NCBI GenBank assembly: GCA_963681505.1
Contig: OY811984.1
Span: 1,188,772 to 1,252,771, forward strand
Source of the DNA: Eunapius fragilis
Lineage: Eukaryota; Porifera; Demospongiae; Spongillida; Spongillidae
Length of the DNA stretch: 64,000 nt
Direction of reading: 5' to 3'
The translations under genes were made by a program, and so were the position numbers. How positions within the stretch are numbered: the stretch's first letter is position 1; the number at the start of each line of letters is the position of its first letter. This document shows, one piece after another, positions 54,707-64,000 of this stretch. The notes beneath the pieces are model-generated. The model ran no database searches. It had not been told where the DNA came from and saw nothing but the letters and a program-made list of their open reading frames with translations.

Positions 54707-55216
54707 ACACACACACACACACACAACAGACATACATACATATGCACGCACATGTACACACACAGAAGGCACCACAACAGGACACACCCACTTGTGTTGG
54801 TGGCCCCATTGACGCTGTATGTTTTGTTAGCAGGCCTCAGAACTGCCTGAGAGTACTGTGTGAGTACCACCTCAATGGGCCGGGGGGACCCGCTGACATT
54901 GTACACAAAGTCGTAGGCACCTGTTAGCAGTGACAGGTTCTGATAGAACTGCTCTGACCAGAGAGTGTGGATAGTGTCATGGTCGCAGTGCAAGTGAGTG
55001 CTTTTGAGCTAACCAGGCGTCCGGCGTTGTTCATTGTAGACTTGAGGTCATCGGTTGTGTAGGCATGGTACGTGTAGGTGTTGTAGGGGTTTCCCCTTGA
55101 AACGGGGATGGCAGGCAGCCTTGAGGGCTGTAGGAAGAAATTTGCGAACACGTCTTGTACTTCCTGCTGGAAGACGGGGTACTTGCTGATGGGCGAGTGC
55201 ATTAGGAGCACAATCT

Positions 55217-55253
<37 letters not shown>

Positions 55254-56277
55254 GAGAGCTTTATCAGGTGCATGTTAAATGCCACACATATGTACACACT
55301 TACACACACATACACACAACACACACACTACATACATACATACATACATACATACATACATACATACATACATACATACATACATACATACATACATACA
55401 TACATACATACATACATACATACATACATACATACATACATACATACATACATACATACATACATACATACATACATACATACATACATACATACATACA
55501 TACATACATACATACATACATACAAATACATGTACATATATGTGTACACACACGCAGACGTAATGCACCTGTGTTACTAAGCAAATGGACTTGAGTAGCT
55601 GGGTGACCATTTTGATAGGAGGTGTGTGGTCATCCTTCCACCTTGTGATTGGGTTGCTGAGATGGTGGAACAAGCTAGTCCTTAGATCTGTTTCTTTGCT
55701 GAGGTCAACCTCTGACTTGTAACTTCTTTCTGGTTTTCTGCCCAATGTTTCCATATGTAGAGTCCCATATGAAGCTTCCATATAGGGGGGGAAAAGATAG
55801 CCAATTTTGAGTTTGGCTCACGTGCCATCAGAGGGACTCAAAAAGGGGCGTAGTGGGTACACTAACTACAAATTAATACTGCGCTCACTCGTCATCCTGT
55901 TCATTAAAAAATTGTTTGGACTCCTGTCGGCAAAGGTCAACTATCCCGGGGGCGTGTTCATACAATTTAACCACGCCCCTCTAAAACACAATTTAAACAA
56001 TCACATTTAACGGTCGCAAAAAGTTTATAGACGACCTACTGCGAGACGTTGCACGGCACCTACTTACTTCCTAACTGGACGGATTCACCTGTTCCTTCTG
56101 ATAATAAAATTTTAATTTCGTCGTTTCCAGATAACCCTTTGCTTTCCTCCCTCCGGTTTGTTCCTTGTAAGGGTAAATAAGCGAGGGCATGCAGAACACG
56201 GTAACATTTAGATGCGTACCTGCTTTCTCTGCGCGCTCCTTGGCAAGCTTGAAGTTGTCTGCAGCTGGCTCGGCCAT
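51649..56277 (-). CDS. MCOLN: TRPML-7: mucolipin-family cation channel (NGDD filter)
   Basis: Fourteen exons: 56277-56220, 55774-55569, 55214-55014, 54948-54792, 54560-54470, 54324-54237, 53950-53851, 53683-53565, 53393-53229, 52849-52745, 52685-52563, 52170-51961, 51885-51785 and 51730-51649. They give 601 aa. The N-terminus is short (88 residues to the end of exon 2). S1 follows FHHLSNPITRWKDDHTPPIK. The loop contains ACGRESC (exon 5) and CDSC (exon 7). Filter MLNGDDLWNTY (Asn487). The tail exon is diverged (LYNDEEQALPEVVV, 27 residues), with Y-N-D in place of Y-V-E/D-P. The conserved GPLT of the penultimate exon reads CPLT. Exon 11 has reiterated copies downstream of its donor. Confidence 0.86.
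52336..52590. repeat. Tandem copies of the TRPML-7 exon 11 end and its splice donor
   Basis: The true exon 11 end is at 52,563. Six partial copies of the same segment (plus strand ACCTTGTAATGGAATGGGCC, or the variant TTGTAGTGGAATGGAC) occur at about 52,336, 52,370, 52,411, 52,441, 52,483 and 52,513. Copies alternate between a long and a short version. At least three keep a usable donor-like GTATGT or GTGT. Confidence 0.88.
52880..53175. repeat. 23-bp minisatellite in TRPML-7 intron 9
   Basis: About 12 units of ACCCTATCACACCTCACCAT plus ATC. On the gene strand each unit starts GTGAGGTGTGATA, resembling the sequence right after the exon 9 donor (GTGAGACGTGATA), so it may have arisen from the start of the intron. 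Confidence 0.85.
53732..53826. repeat. (AC)n microsatellite in TRPML-7 intron 7
   Basis: About 95 bp of uninterrupted AC between exons 7 and 8. Confidence 0.95.
54050..54200. repeat. (GAGT)n tetranucleotide repeat in TRPML-7 intron 6
   Basis: About 35 GAGT/GTGA units with a few GAGA interruptions, 40 bp from the exon 6 donor. Confidence 0.92.
54650..54726. repeat. (AC)n microsatellite in TRPML-7 intron 4
   Basis: AC repeat with two single-base interruptions. Confidence 0.93.
55216..55525. repeat. (TG)n and (ACAT)n microsatellites in TRPML-7 intron 2
   Basis: A 35-bp (TG)n block abuts the exon 3 acceptor. An about 195-bp (CATA)n tetranucleotide array lies at about 55,328-55,523. The tetranucleotide array is open in several frames and yields spurious ORFs. 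Confidence 0.94.
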
Positions 56278-57874
56278 GATCCTGTGATATACCGTATTCC
56301 TCCAATTACAACGCAGTTCAGCGGCGGGAGGAAGGGGGTGGGGCTATAAATGCGAGGATATCATAATATAACAGTGCTTTTGTACAGGTATTCTTCGTAT
56401 CCAGCTAAGGGTGGGGGTGGGGGATGCTGTAAGAAGCTCCCCCATCGGCTCCAGAAACGTCGGCGAGTTATTATTTTATTATAAATGCGCGGATAGTCTG
56501 TCTGTCCGTATGTGTTCGTTTTTTGAGCGTTTGGCTGGGCCGTTTTCGACATAAGTGGGCTCTTTCGGCTCCTTTTCTATGATGGGCAGACAATGATGGG
56601 CTTACTTTTTTGAATTTCCCACTTTTCTCTATCTGTGTTCTGTTCCTACTGTTAATTAAATTGCGCGCATTCAACGTGCTATTATTTAATTATTATCCGC
56701 ATGTATGTACATTGTACGGCCTACGGGTGTGAAATAAATCAGAAGTCAACATCTCGATAATTTAAGACCGTGAATGATAGGTGGCAATAGAGACGACCGG
56801 AGGACAACAGATTTTCTTAAAGAGTTGGGCCATCGGTTGTCCAGTGTAACTCCGGATCATCCCTACGGACGGCCCCTGTGAATTTTTAATGAGCTGAATT
56901 TCATTATCTTAATCAACAACCAATTAACAAATACACTGTACTGGGGATGTATGCGCTCTCAATCCCAGTCATGTAAGACTATATATACCATATACCTAGA
57001 CTGGGAGACTATATATACCTAGATTGGGAGAGGGTGGAGTGGGTGGAGTGGCATCTATGGGCATAACGACCAGAGCTGATATTCAACAAACATTTCAAAC
57101 AATTCAATACAACTACGTCTCACACAACGTATTACAAGCTAATATCTGTTAGGATAGAGTTAAAAGCCTCTTCATTAGTCCTGCCATACCTCTCCCGCCA
57201 CATAAATTCATCGAGATAACAGGCGAGTTGATGGCTGTGCACACCCTTCATTGTCTTGAACTTTTTCTTCACCCTGTTTCAATAGCTCTCATATTCTGGG
57301 TGTGCACACCATTGGTTCGATTTACGAACTCAGACCATTAATCACTAACTCCTTTGCTGCAGATCTTGGCCAGAGACTATCAGTTGCCGTCCAACGGGGC
57401 AATGCAGCTTCCATGTTGAGGACAATGAAGGTGGACAGTGAAAGATGAAGATTTTTTAATAAGAGGGATTGTGGAAGCGAAAAGGGACCTAGCGCATATT
57501 ATTAAGAATTTTCCAGGAAGGAGCTTCAAAGCTGACGCGTGCAATTAAAATGCGTAATTACAAATTCAGGCCACTGTAACTCCATGATGGACAGACTAAT
57601 TTCCAGTACGTAAGAAAGAAGTTGTAGAGGACATGGATGTCTCCTAGAAAATGAAATAATTTTATATGCGCTACGTCCCTTTTCGTCGCCACGATCGTTT
57701 TATGTTTAGTGTTTGTTTTATTGATCATTGCGAATTATGTTAAAAAATGACCGCAAATCAATTCTTGATTTCGTAGATAATTTTATACCGCCAGCTAGCA
57801 TATAAATGATTCGACGCGTTTTTCCTTGTGATCAAACTACATGCAGCACATGTAACGCTAAACCAAATATCGCA
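56278..57874. other. Intergenic region between TRPML-8 and TRPML-7
   Basis: About 1.6 kb without a recognisable gene. The stretch near 57,470-57,650 (AAAGGGACCT ... GTAGAGGACATGG) resembles the dispersed repeat noted in TRPML introns. Confidence 0.4.
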
Positions 57875-60309
57875 CTACTCAGTATAATGCCCGTGAACAC
57901 GTCCCTCGTACACCACTTTCACTTCGGATTGAGGTACCCGTCGCTTGACTATCTCTGGATCAATATAACTGTGAGAGAAAGAGAAAGGCTGCGTCACATT
58001 TGTACAGAGCTCACATCTTTAGGTCACTTACGACACCCCCGGGATGATATCTTTGAGAGCAACACCTCCCGGAGTGAGGGGACCAGAAAACACAAACTTT
58101 CGGACTTCATCCTTAAGGTGTGGATCCTGATGCTATAAACAAGGGCAGCAGGGCTGGGGTAAATACTACAGGAAAGCGGGGGAGGGGGGCACCCAAAACT
58201 GTTCTGCAGTGAAGAGTGAAAACCAATAACCCATATATCGATCCCAGACCCACTTTGTACACAAAGTTTAGTTCTATGAGTATGTATCACCTAAAAAAAA
58301 ATGGTGGGGGAGGTACCCTCGTTTCTCATGTGATTATTATTTGTGTAGCACCACTATAGTATATCTCAAAACACAGAGCTGTTTGTGAAGATTGTTTTAG
58401 AATGCAGATTACATACTGCCTCTCACCTGAGATTCTTCATATGATTGTATGATCAGAGATATGAAGAGGTTCAGGACGGCATAGATGAAGAGTATCAGAA
58501 AGATGGTGAAGAAGAACTGGCTGAATACAAAGACGCCAAGGTTATCATATGAGCTCATCCCGGTGTAGGTGCTCCAGAGATCATCGCCATTCAGCATTGA
58601 GAAGAGAGCATAGAATGATGCATCAACAGTTAGAAACTGCAGAGAAAAATATGTAAACACATAAAGGGCATTAGAGGAACTAAACATGAAATACAGTACC
58701 TTGTAATGGAATGGTTTCAGGGTCACCCATCCACACAACATAAATGCCAAAAATAAGACCCCGACACACACCAAAAACTTCAGCAGTCTGGGGAAGGCAA
58801 TGTCTAATGCACGTGACAGGGCCTGGGGAGGAGGTATATCAAATAAAGATAAGTACATACCACCTCAAACAAGTAAATAACGCCCATTTTCAACCTAATT
58901 GTAACCATTGTGTGGGATTCACTGCCATGGAAAGGGACCTATCTCATATTTTTGACACGCAAAGGAAGGGGCGATGCTTGAGTTGTAATTAAATACTCAT
59001 TCCCTTGCAACAGATAGACCAATTCTCAGTGCATAAGCATAAGAGTTCATTTTGTAGAAGACATGCATCTCAGACTTTTAGTAAACATGAATTTTAGCCA
59101 GCAGCTAAATAATATTGTAATTCTTTGAAATGTCTGTTTAATATGCAAGGCTGATCATATGTATAAACCAAGGCAAAGCTCAGCCTCCATACATGGACCA
59201 AGGCAAAGCTCAGCCCCCACACATGGACCAAGGCAAAGCTCAGCCCCCACACATGGACCAAGGCAAAGCTCAGCCCCCACACATGGACCAAGGCAAAGCT
59301 CAGCCCCCACACATGGACCAAGGCCCCCACACATGATACTCATGTATTGTGCTTTATGTCTTACTTTCAAACAATTATTGCTTACTAAGACACCCCAGCA
59401 CGACATGCATTTATGCAACTTGACAGATTACATTGCTTGATAACATTAAACTTACATTAAACTGTTCAAAGTAGCTGATGTATCGCAAAACTACTGCAGC
59501 TTGCAGAACAACACCTATTCCCAGCACTATCCTCGTAAAATCAACATTTCCGCATGTCTGCCGACAAAAATGTCTAGCATAGAATACCATAATAATTTGC
59601 AAGGCATAATCCTTACAGCTTCACATGAACGGCCTAAGTCTAGCACCATCTTCATCACAGTACCCAACAATATGACTGCATCACTGATAATGTTGATGAA
59701 ATGCCAGTACTCAAAAAGAGGAGACCGCTGTAACCATGTTAGGGGTATACTGAGGTGTGTTTGGTAGAACTTTCCCATGGCCTAGAGGAGGGAGGGGAGG
59801 AGGGTAAGGAGAGGGAGAGAGAGGGATAAAGAGAGGGAGGGAGGGGAGGAAAGGGTAGAGAGAGGGAGTGGTAAAGAGAGGTAGGGACAGGGAGGTAGAG
59901 AGGGAGGGGTAGATAGATGTGTATGGAGAGGGAGAGGGTGGAGACATACAGGGGGAAGGGTTATGAGAGGGAAGGGACAGGAAGACAATAAGCACAGTGA
60001 TAACCATAATTCTAGTAATTTGATCTATTAAACAATATTATTCAGAATACATATTAGTAAAACTAACTTTAATACAGAGTTTCAATGCCTTGGGCTGCCC
60101 CATGCATGGGTATGTGATCTAACCTTAGCCAATTTGAATGCTTTTCGGAGAGCTTTAATGGTTAAAACAAAGGTGGCAATGCACAAGAGGATGATCATGA
60201 TACTGAGGACAGCTTCAAAGTCTGCTGCAGTGACCCAAGCATCTGCAATTTAGAAGAGTACATGTAATCGTATTCCTGTGTGTGTATGTGCAGGTGTGTG
60301 CAGGTGTGT

Positions 60310-60355
<46 letters not shown>

Positions 60356-63347
60356 CTGTGCATGTACGTTTGGTGTATGTATCTACACAGTGTGCATGTA
60401 TGTGGTTATGTGTGTGTGTGCAGAAGTTGATTTTTTTATCACCTGGACTGTGAAGAAAGGTTGCATTTTCACAGTGTGTGCACATTTGGTCAGCTGTCAG
60501 AGTTAATGATAACCTCCCTCCTCCTTCTGATACCATGGACAGCTGAATTCAGATGGAAATTTGCAAAAAATAAAATATCATAACCCCTTTGCAGTCAATG
60601 GCTCCACTACCACCTGCTGGTCACAAAGCCTGGGCTTGTATGTACACACAACAGTGTATGCAAGCTTGTATGTACATACAACAGTGTGTGGACCTCTAGT
60701 GAACTGTTGCTATGGTGCCAAGCTATTGTCATGGTGACCTAATTGTTGCACTAGGGCTTAGAGAACAGTAAAAGCCTAAAGAGCTTTCATTTAGGAGATC
60801 ACACGTGTGGAATTGGAAGTTGAAGTTGATCCACACACTTTAGTGCAACCCCCCCCCCCCCCCCCCCAAGCAGAAATACACAGTGTACTACGTACTGCAA
60901 TATTATTGTCATGGCAACCATATGAATACATGCCGCTGTTTCAGAGAAGGACAGTATGGGTCTGAGTGCCCACTGCTTCTGATAAGTGGCGACTAGGATT
61001 GGCTATAGCTAGAGATGATGTTCAGCAGAATGCGTGCATGCTGGCACTTACTTTCAGCTATAGTTACACTTACAGTGATAGTAATGATGAAGCAATGGAC
61101 CAATTTTGAGTGTATTAGCCGAATGTTGGAGACAAAAAATTTCATGTCCATGTTCAAAAACCTGTGCCATTTTTTTGGGAGCAATAAATATAACAGATCC
61201 TCAAAACTCATGCCAATCTCAATCCAGTTCACATTTTATTCAATCCTAAATTACCTTGCAAACTCAATCCCCAGAAAACTTAACCAATATAGTAACATAT
61301 ATGCACATGCTCAAGACACCCTATAACATTTGCTACTCTCCAGGACAAGCAATATAATTGTAATTGAAAATTCAGTAACTTTTACTCTTTGATGGGTGGC
61401 CCAATTTTCAATGCAAAACAAAATTTTGCGGAGGAGATAGCAGATGCCAAGCAAGTTAAAAAGTTGATTGAGAAATGCCTGGTGTGTCAGACAAGACAAT
61501 ACTCTCCACGTCTGAAATCTCAAAACCTAATGCAAATATTAACACCTTTCATGGACTACAAACACAAATATGCTATTCCTTCTGTCCCCTGAACTTTACC
61601 ACACTGCTTGTTCTGTATTATTCACTTCCCTCAGTCACATAGACACACATACACACACATACACAAGTACACAACATGCATACACAAGAACCATGTAGAT
61701 GTAATCCTTCTGTACCTCTTTAGGCATTCATCTTTCCCACAGGAGTCAAGAAATTGAGCAAACATGGTTGATTTGTTGTTTAGAATGAATGTTGCTAAAA
61801 AAAACACAAGAGTTAGAGTTCAAACACAGGTTAACAGTACAGAAAACACACCCCATAGACATAATGGTACGTACTTGTGTTAGTTGTTCCATCAAATACA
61901 TACAATTTCTTGGCAGGATTCAACTGAGCATGCGAGTACTGTGTGAGTACCACCTCAATTGGCCGGGGCGTATCACTGCTCTCATTGTCGTACACATAGT
62001 CGTAGGCACCCATCAGTGTAGTCAGGTTGTTGTAGAACTGCGTTGAATGAACAGGGACCACCTCCTCCTCCTCTCCTTCATCCCTTTCTTACCCATGAAC
62101 CTTCCCTCCCATTTTTTTTTCTCCCTCCCTCACTTGCCCACCTTTTTTCCTTCCTACTCCCACCCCATCTTCCCTTCATACCATGTCACCAGCATGGTTC
62201 ATGACAGCTCTCATATTTTCTCTAGTGTAGCTATAGTACTGGTATCCGTTGTAGGGGTCTCCCCTCACAAGAGGTACAGCTGGCTGTTGCAGCTGTATTG
62301 GCACCAAGAAGAAGTTTGCAAACACATCTTGTGCCTCACCGGGGTAACCTGAGTACCTGCTAACAGGTGACTTCATTAGTAAGAAGACCTGTGGACATGG
62401 GAGAGGACGGGGGAGCACACATTGTTAAAAACTTAGCACATGCTGGGAAACATGTAGTCATCCATGTGCATTGTAGTGTATGTGCTGTGTGTGTGCATGT
62501 TCATGTGTGTTGTTATGCGTGATTATATGTTGTGTGTATATTCTGTGTGTTGTTCCCGACGATGATATTCTTCTTGCTTAACACGAGCCCCTTCCTCATT
62601 TCAATATTAACATGAACCACTCCCCACCCCAATATTAATGAGCTCCTCCCCCATCTCAGCATTAACGTGAGCCCCTCCCCCATTCTATCTACATATGCTC
62701 TCTGGGTGGCATCACACTTAAGTGGGAGAGATACGAGGTTAGAATGAATGATAGTAACAGACTTGGCACATCAGGTGAGCTACTGTACATGAAACACAAC
62801 ACACCTGAGTTATAACACAAACTGCTTGAAGCAGCTGCAGGATCATTTTGATTGGTGGGCTGTGATCAGCTTTCCATCTCGTAATTGGATTGCTGATATG
62901 GTAAAACATGTTCGTTTTCAGCTCCACTTCATCATTACTTAGCAGCTGAAGGCCAGCACTTGAACGAAGCCTCTCCAGTTTTCTATGCTTCCTTTCTCCC
63001 TGCGATGGTGTAGCAGCCCCATACCCAGCTTGGGGGGGGGGGGGGGGGGGGGGGTGGAGGGGACAATCGTTGTTGATATTGTTTACACAAAATGTGACGC
63101 CAGTTACTACATAGCCTCGTCCCCAGGCTCTATTTTGATGTTAAAGTTAGCGGGACAAATTTTTTTGTTTTTGTTGCAATATCAAAATAGGGTCTGGGGA
63201 CGAGGCTAGTTACTACATATGTACACGGATCGTTATGATAAAGTCGACTCCTACTAGCAACCCACGCCATTAGCCGTGGTATCTTTGTTGGATTCCGCTG
63301 CGCACCTATGAACCCATGGTGATAATCGATTACAATATTTCCTCAAT

Positions 63348-63441
<94 letters not shown>

Positions 63442-63895
63442 CGCGCGTGTGCGTGGTCCACAACAACGAGTGCGCTGTAGCACGCAATGAACATGATTTG
63501 GGTGGCCTCCGTGACATTATGCACTTCCGCGAATCTGGTTCAACGGCAATGGTGCAGAGAAAGCGAATGCAAGAAATTACCCCAAGCTAGCGTTCTCAGC
63601 TATAACCGACTCCCCCAAAGTTCTCACTGCAATACATGTACGTTAATCATTTCCTCAAGCCGTAAGGCGTCACGTCACCCAGCATGCGTACACGCTACAT
63701 CATGCAGATTATTTTTGCAGCAACCATTTAAGGCTTACTTTTTCCTCCGGGTTGTACCACGAATTTACTAACTCCATTTGTCACTAATACTTCTACATCT
63801 CCATTTTGTGATGCCACATCGTCGAAGTTTCTGCCCTTAAGATTCTCCCTGGATTCATCGTATTTGCCGTCATTGCGAACTGCTACTTCAGCCAT
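57875..63895 (-). CDS. MCOLN: TRPML-8: mucolipin-family cation channel (NGDD filter)
   Basis: Fourteen exons: 63895-63739, 63028-62805, 62388-62182, 62037-61875, 61794-61716, 61161-61074, 60542-60443, 60242-60124, 59781-59617, 59557-59456, 58822-58700, 58636-58427, 58132-58032 and 57968-57875. They give 643 aa. MAEVA start (an ATG further upstream in frame is possible). FYHISNPITRWKADHSPPIK precedes S1. The loop has SCGKDEC (exon 5) and MCTHC (exon 7). S4 region RIVLGIGVVLQAAVVLRY. Filter MLNGDDLWSTY (Asn525). S6 FFTIFLILFIYAVLNLFIS. The tail is the longest of the array (SYIDPEIVKRR..., ending HYTE). First gene of the array in transcription order. Intron 1 holds a small MITE and a poly-G run. 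Confidence 0.88.
59160..59335. repeat. 30-bp minisatellite in TRPML-8 intron 10
   Basis: Five to six units of ACATGGACCAAGGCAAAGCT plus CAGCCCCCAC, nearly identical to one another, the first (CTCCATAC) and last diverged. Confidence 0.93.
59785..59965. repeat. GAGAGGGAGGGA low-complexity tract in TRPML-8 intron 8
   Basis: Purine-rich imperfect repeat, pyrimidine-rich on the gene strand and ending at the exon 9 acceptor. Confidence 0.8.
60290..60420. repeat. (GT)n microsatellite in TRPML-8 intron 7
   Basis: GT repeat with ATG and CAG interruptions between exons 7 and 8. Confidence 0.9.
63102..63218. mobile_element. 95-bp MITE-like element with 27-bp inverted repeats and 11-bp target duplication
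   Basis: Inverted ends AGCCTCGTCCCCAG... at 63,113-63,139 and 63,181-63,207 pair over 27 bp with two mismatches. The 11-mer AGTTACTACAT lies directly outside both ends (63,102-63,112 and 63,208-63,218). An 8-11 bp target duplication is typical of Mutator-like elements; that assignment is tentative. Located in TRPML-8 intron 1. Confidence 0.8.
63350..63440. repeat. (TG)n microsatellite in TRPML-8 intron 1
   Basis: About 90 bp of GT repeat between exons 1 and 2. Confidence 0.95.
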
Positions 63896-64000
63896 TATGG
63901 TTATATAAACGACCCCGTACGCCGGATGATTTATCACAACTTTAATACCTCACATGCAAGCGATTCGCCGATTGCGTCATGGAACAAATATTATTAAAAA

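Overview
Eukaryotic, almost certainly metazoan nuclear DNA. The genes are intron-rich with canonical GT-AG junctions and dense packing (neighbours 96 to 700 bp apart in the left third). Microsatellites are abundant, and the proteins belong to animal families (OXNAD1, ZCCHC2/ZCCHC14, ZFAND1, eIF6, mucolipin/TRPML). No marker fixes the species. Compact genes, introns down to about 50 nt and a lineage-specific TRPML expansion would fit an early-branching animal such as a sponge, but that is inference.

Left part (1-17,200): a partial minus-strand gene with a UBZ4 zinc finger (WRNIP1-like) lies divergently, 96 bp away, from OXNAD1 (+). OXNAD1 converges on a large minus-strand gene coding a PX + SAM + CCHC protein of the ZCCHC2/ZCCHC14 family. 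That gene is divergent from ZFAND1 (+), which is followed 160 bp later by eIF6 (+). I rebuilt each complete gene exon by exon; all the models keep frame from ATG to stop.

Right part (17,213-63,895): eight complete mucolipin (TRPML) channel genes, all on the minus strand, head to tail. I number them TRPML-1 to TRPML-8 from left to right, so TRPML-8 is the most upstream in the direction of transcription. Each has 13-14 coding exons with matching phases and near-identical exon sizes. Predicted lengths are 622, 654, 585, 629, 625, 626, 601 and 643 aa, and none carries a frameshift or stop. They form four groups: {1,3}, {2,4}, {5} and {6,7,8}. The alternating 1-2-3-4 order points to duplication of a two-gene block. 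Groups differ at the selectivity filter (NGDD, or HGDD in 1 and 3) and in luminal cysteines.

Non-coding content: a 1.7-kb satellite open in all three forward frames, a decayed non-LTR retrotransposon, several inverted-repeat elements (two with clear target-site duplications), and an unusual class of minisatellites. In these, the end of an exon plus its 5' splice site has been tandemly copied into the intron. It is seen four times, in ZFAND1, TRPML-6 (twice) and TRPML-7. Exon coordinates were read by eye and may be off by a base or two. Nothing was checked against transcripts or databases.
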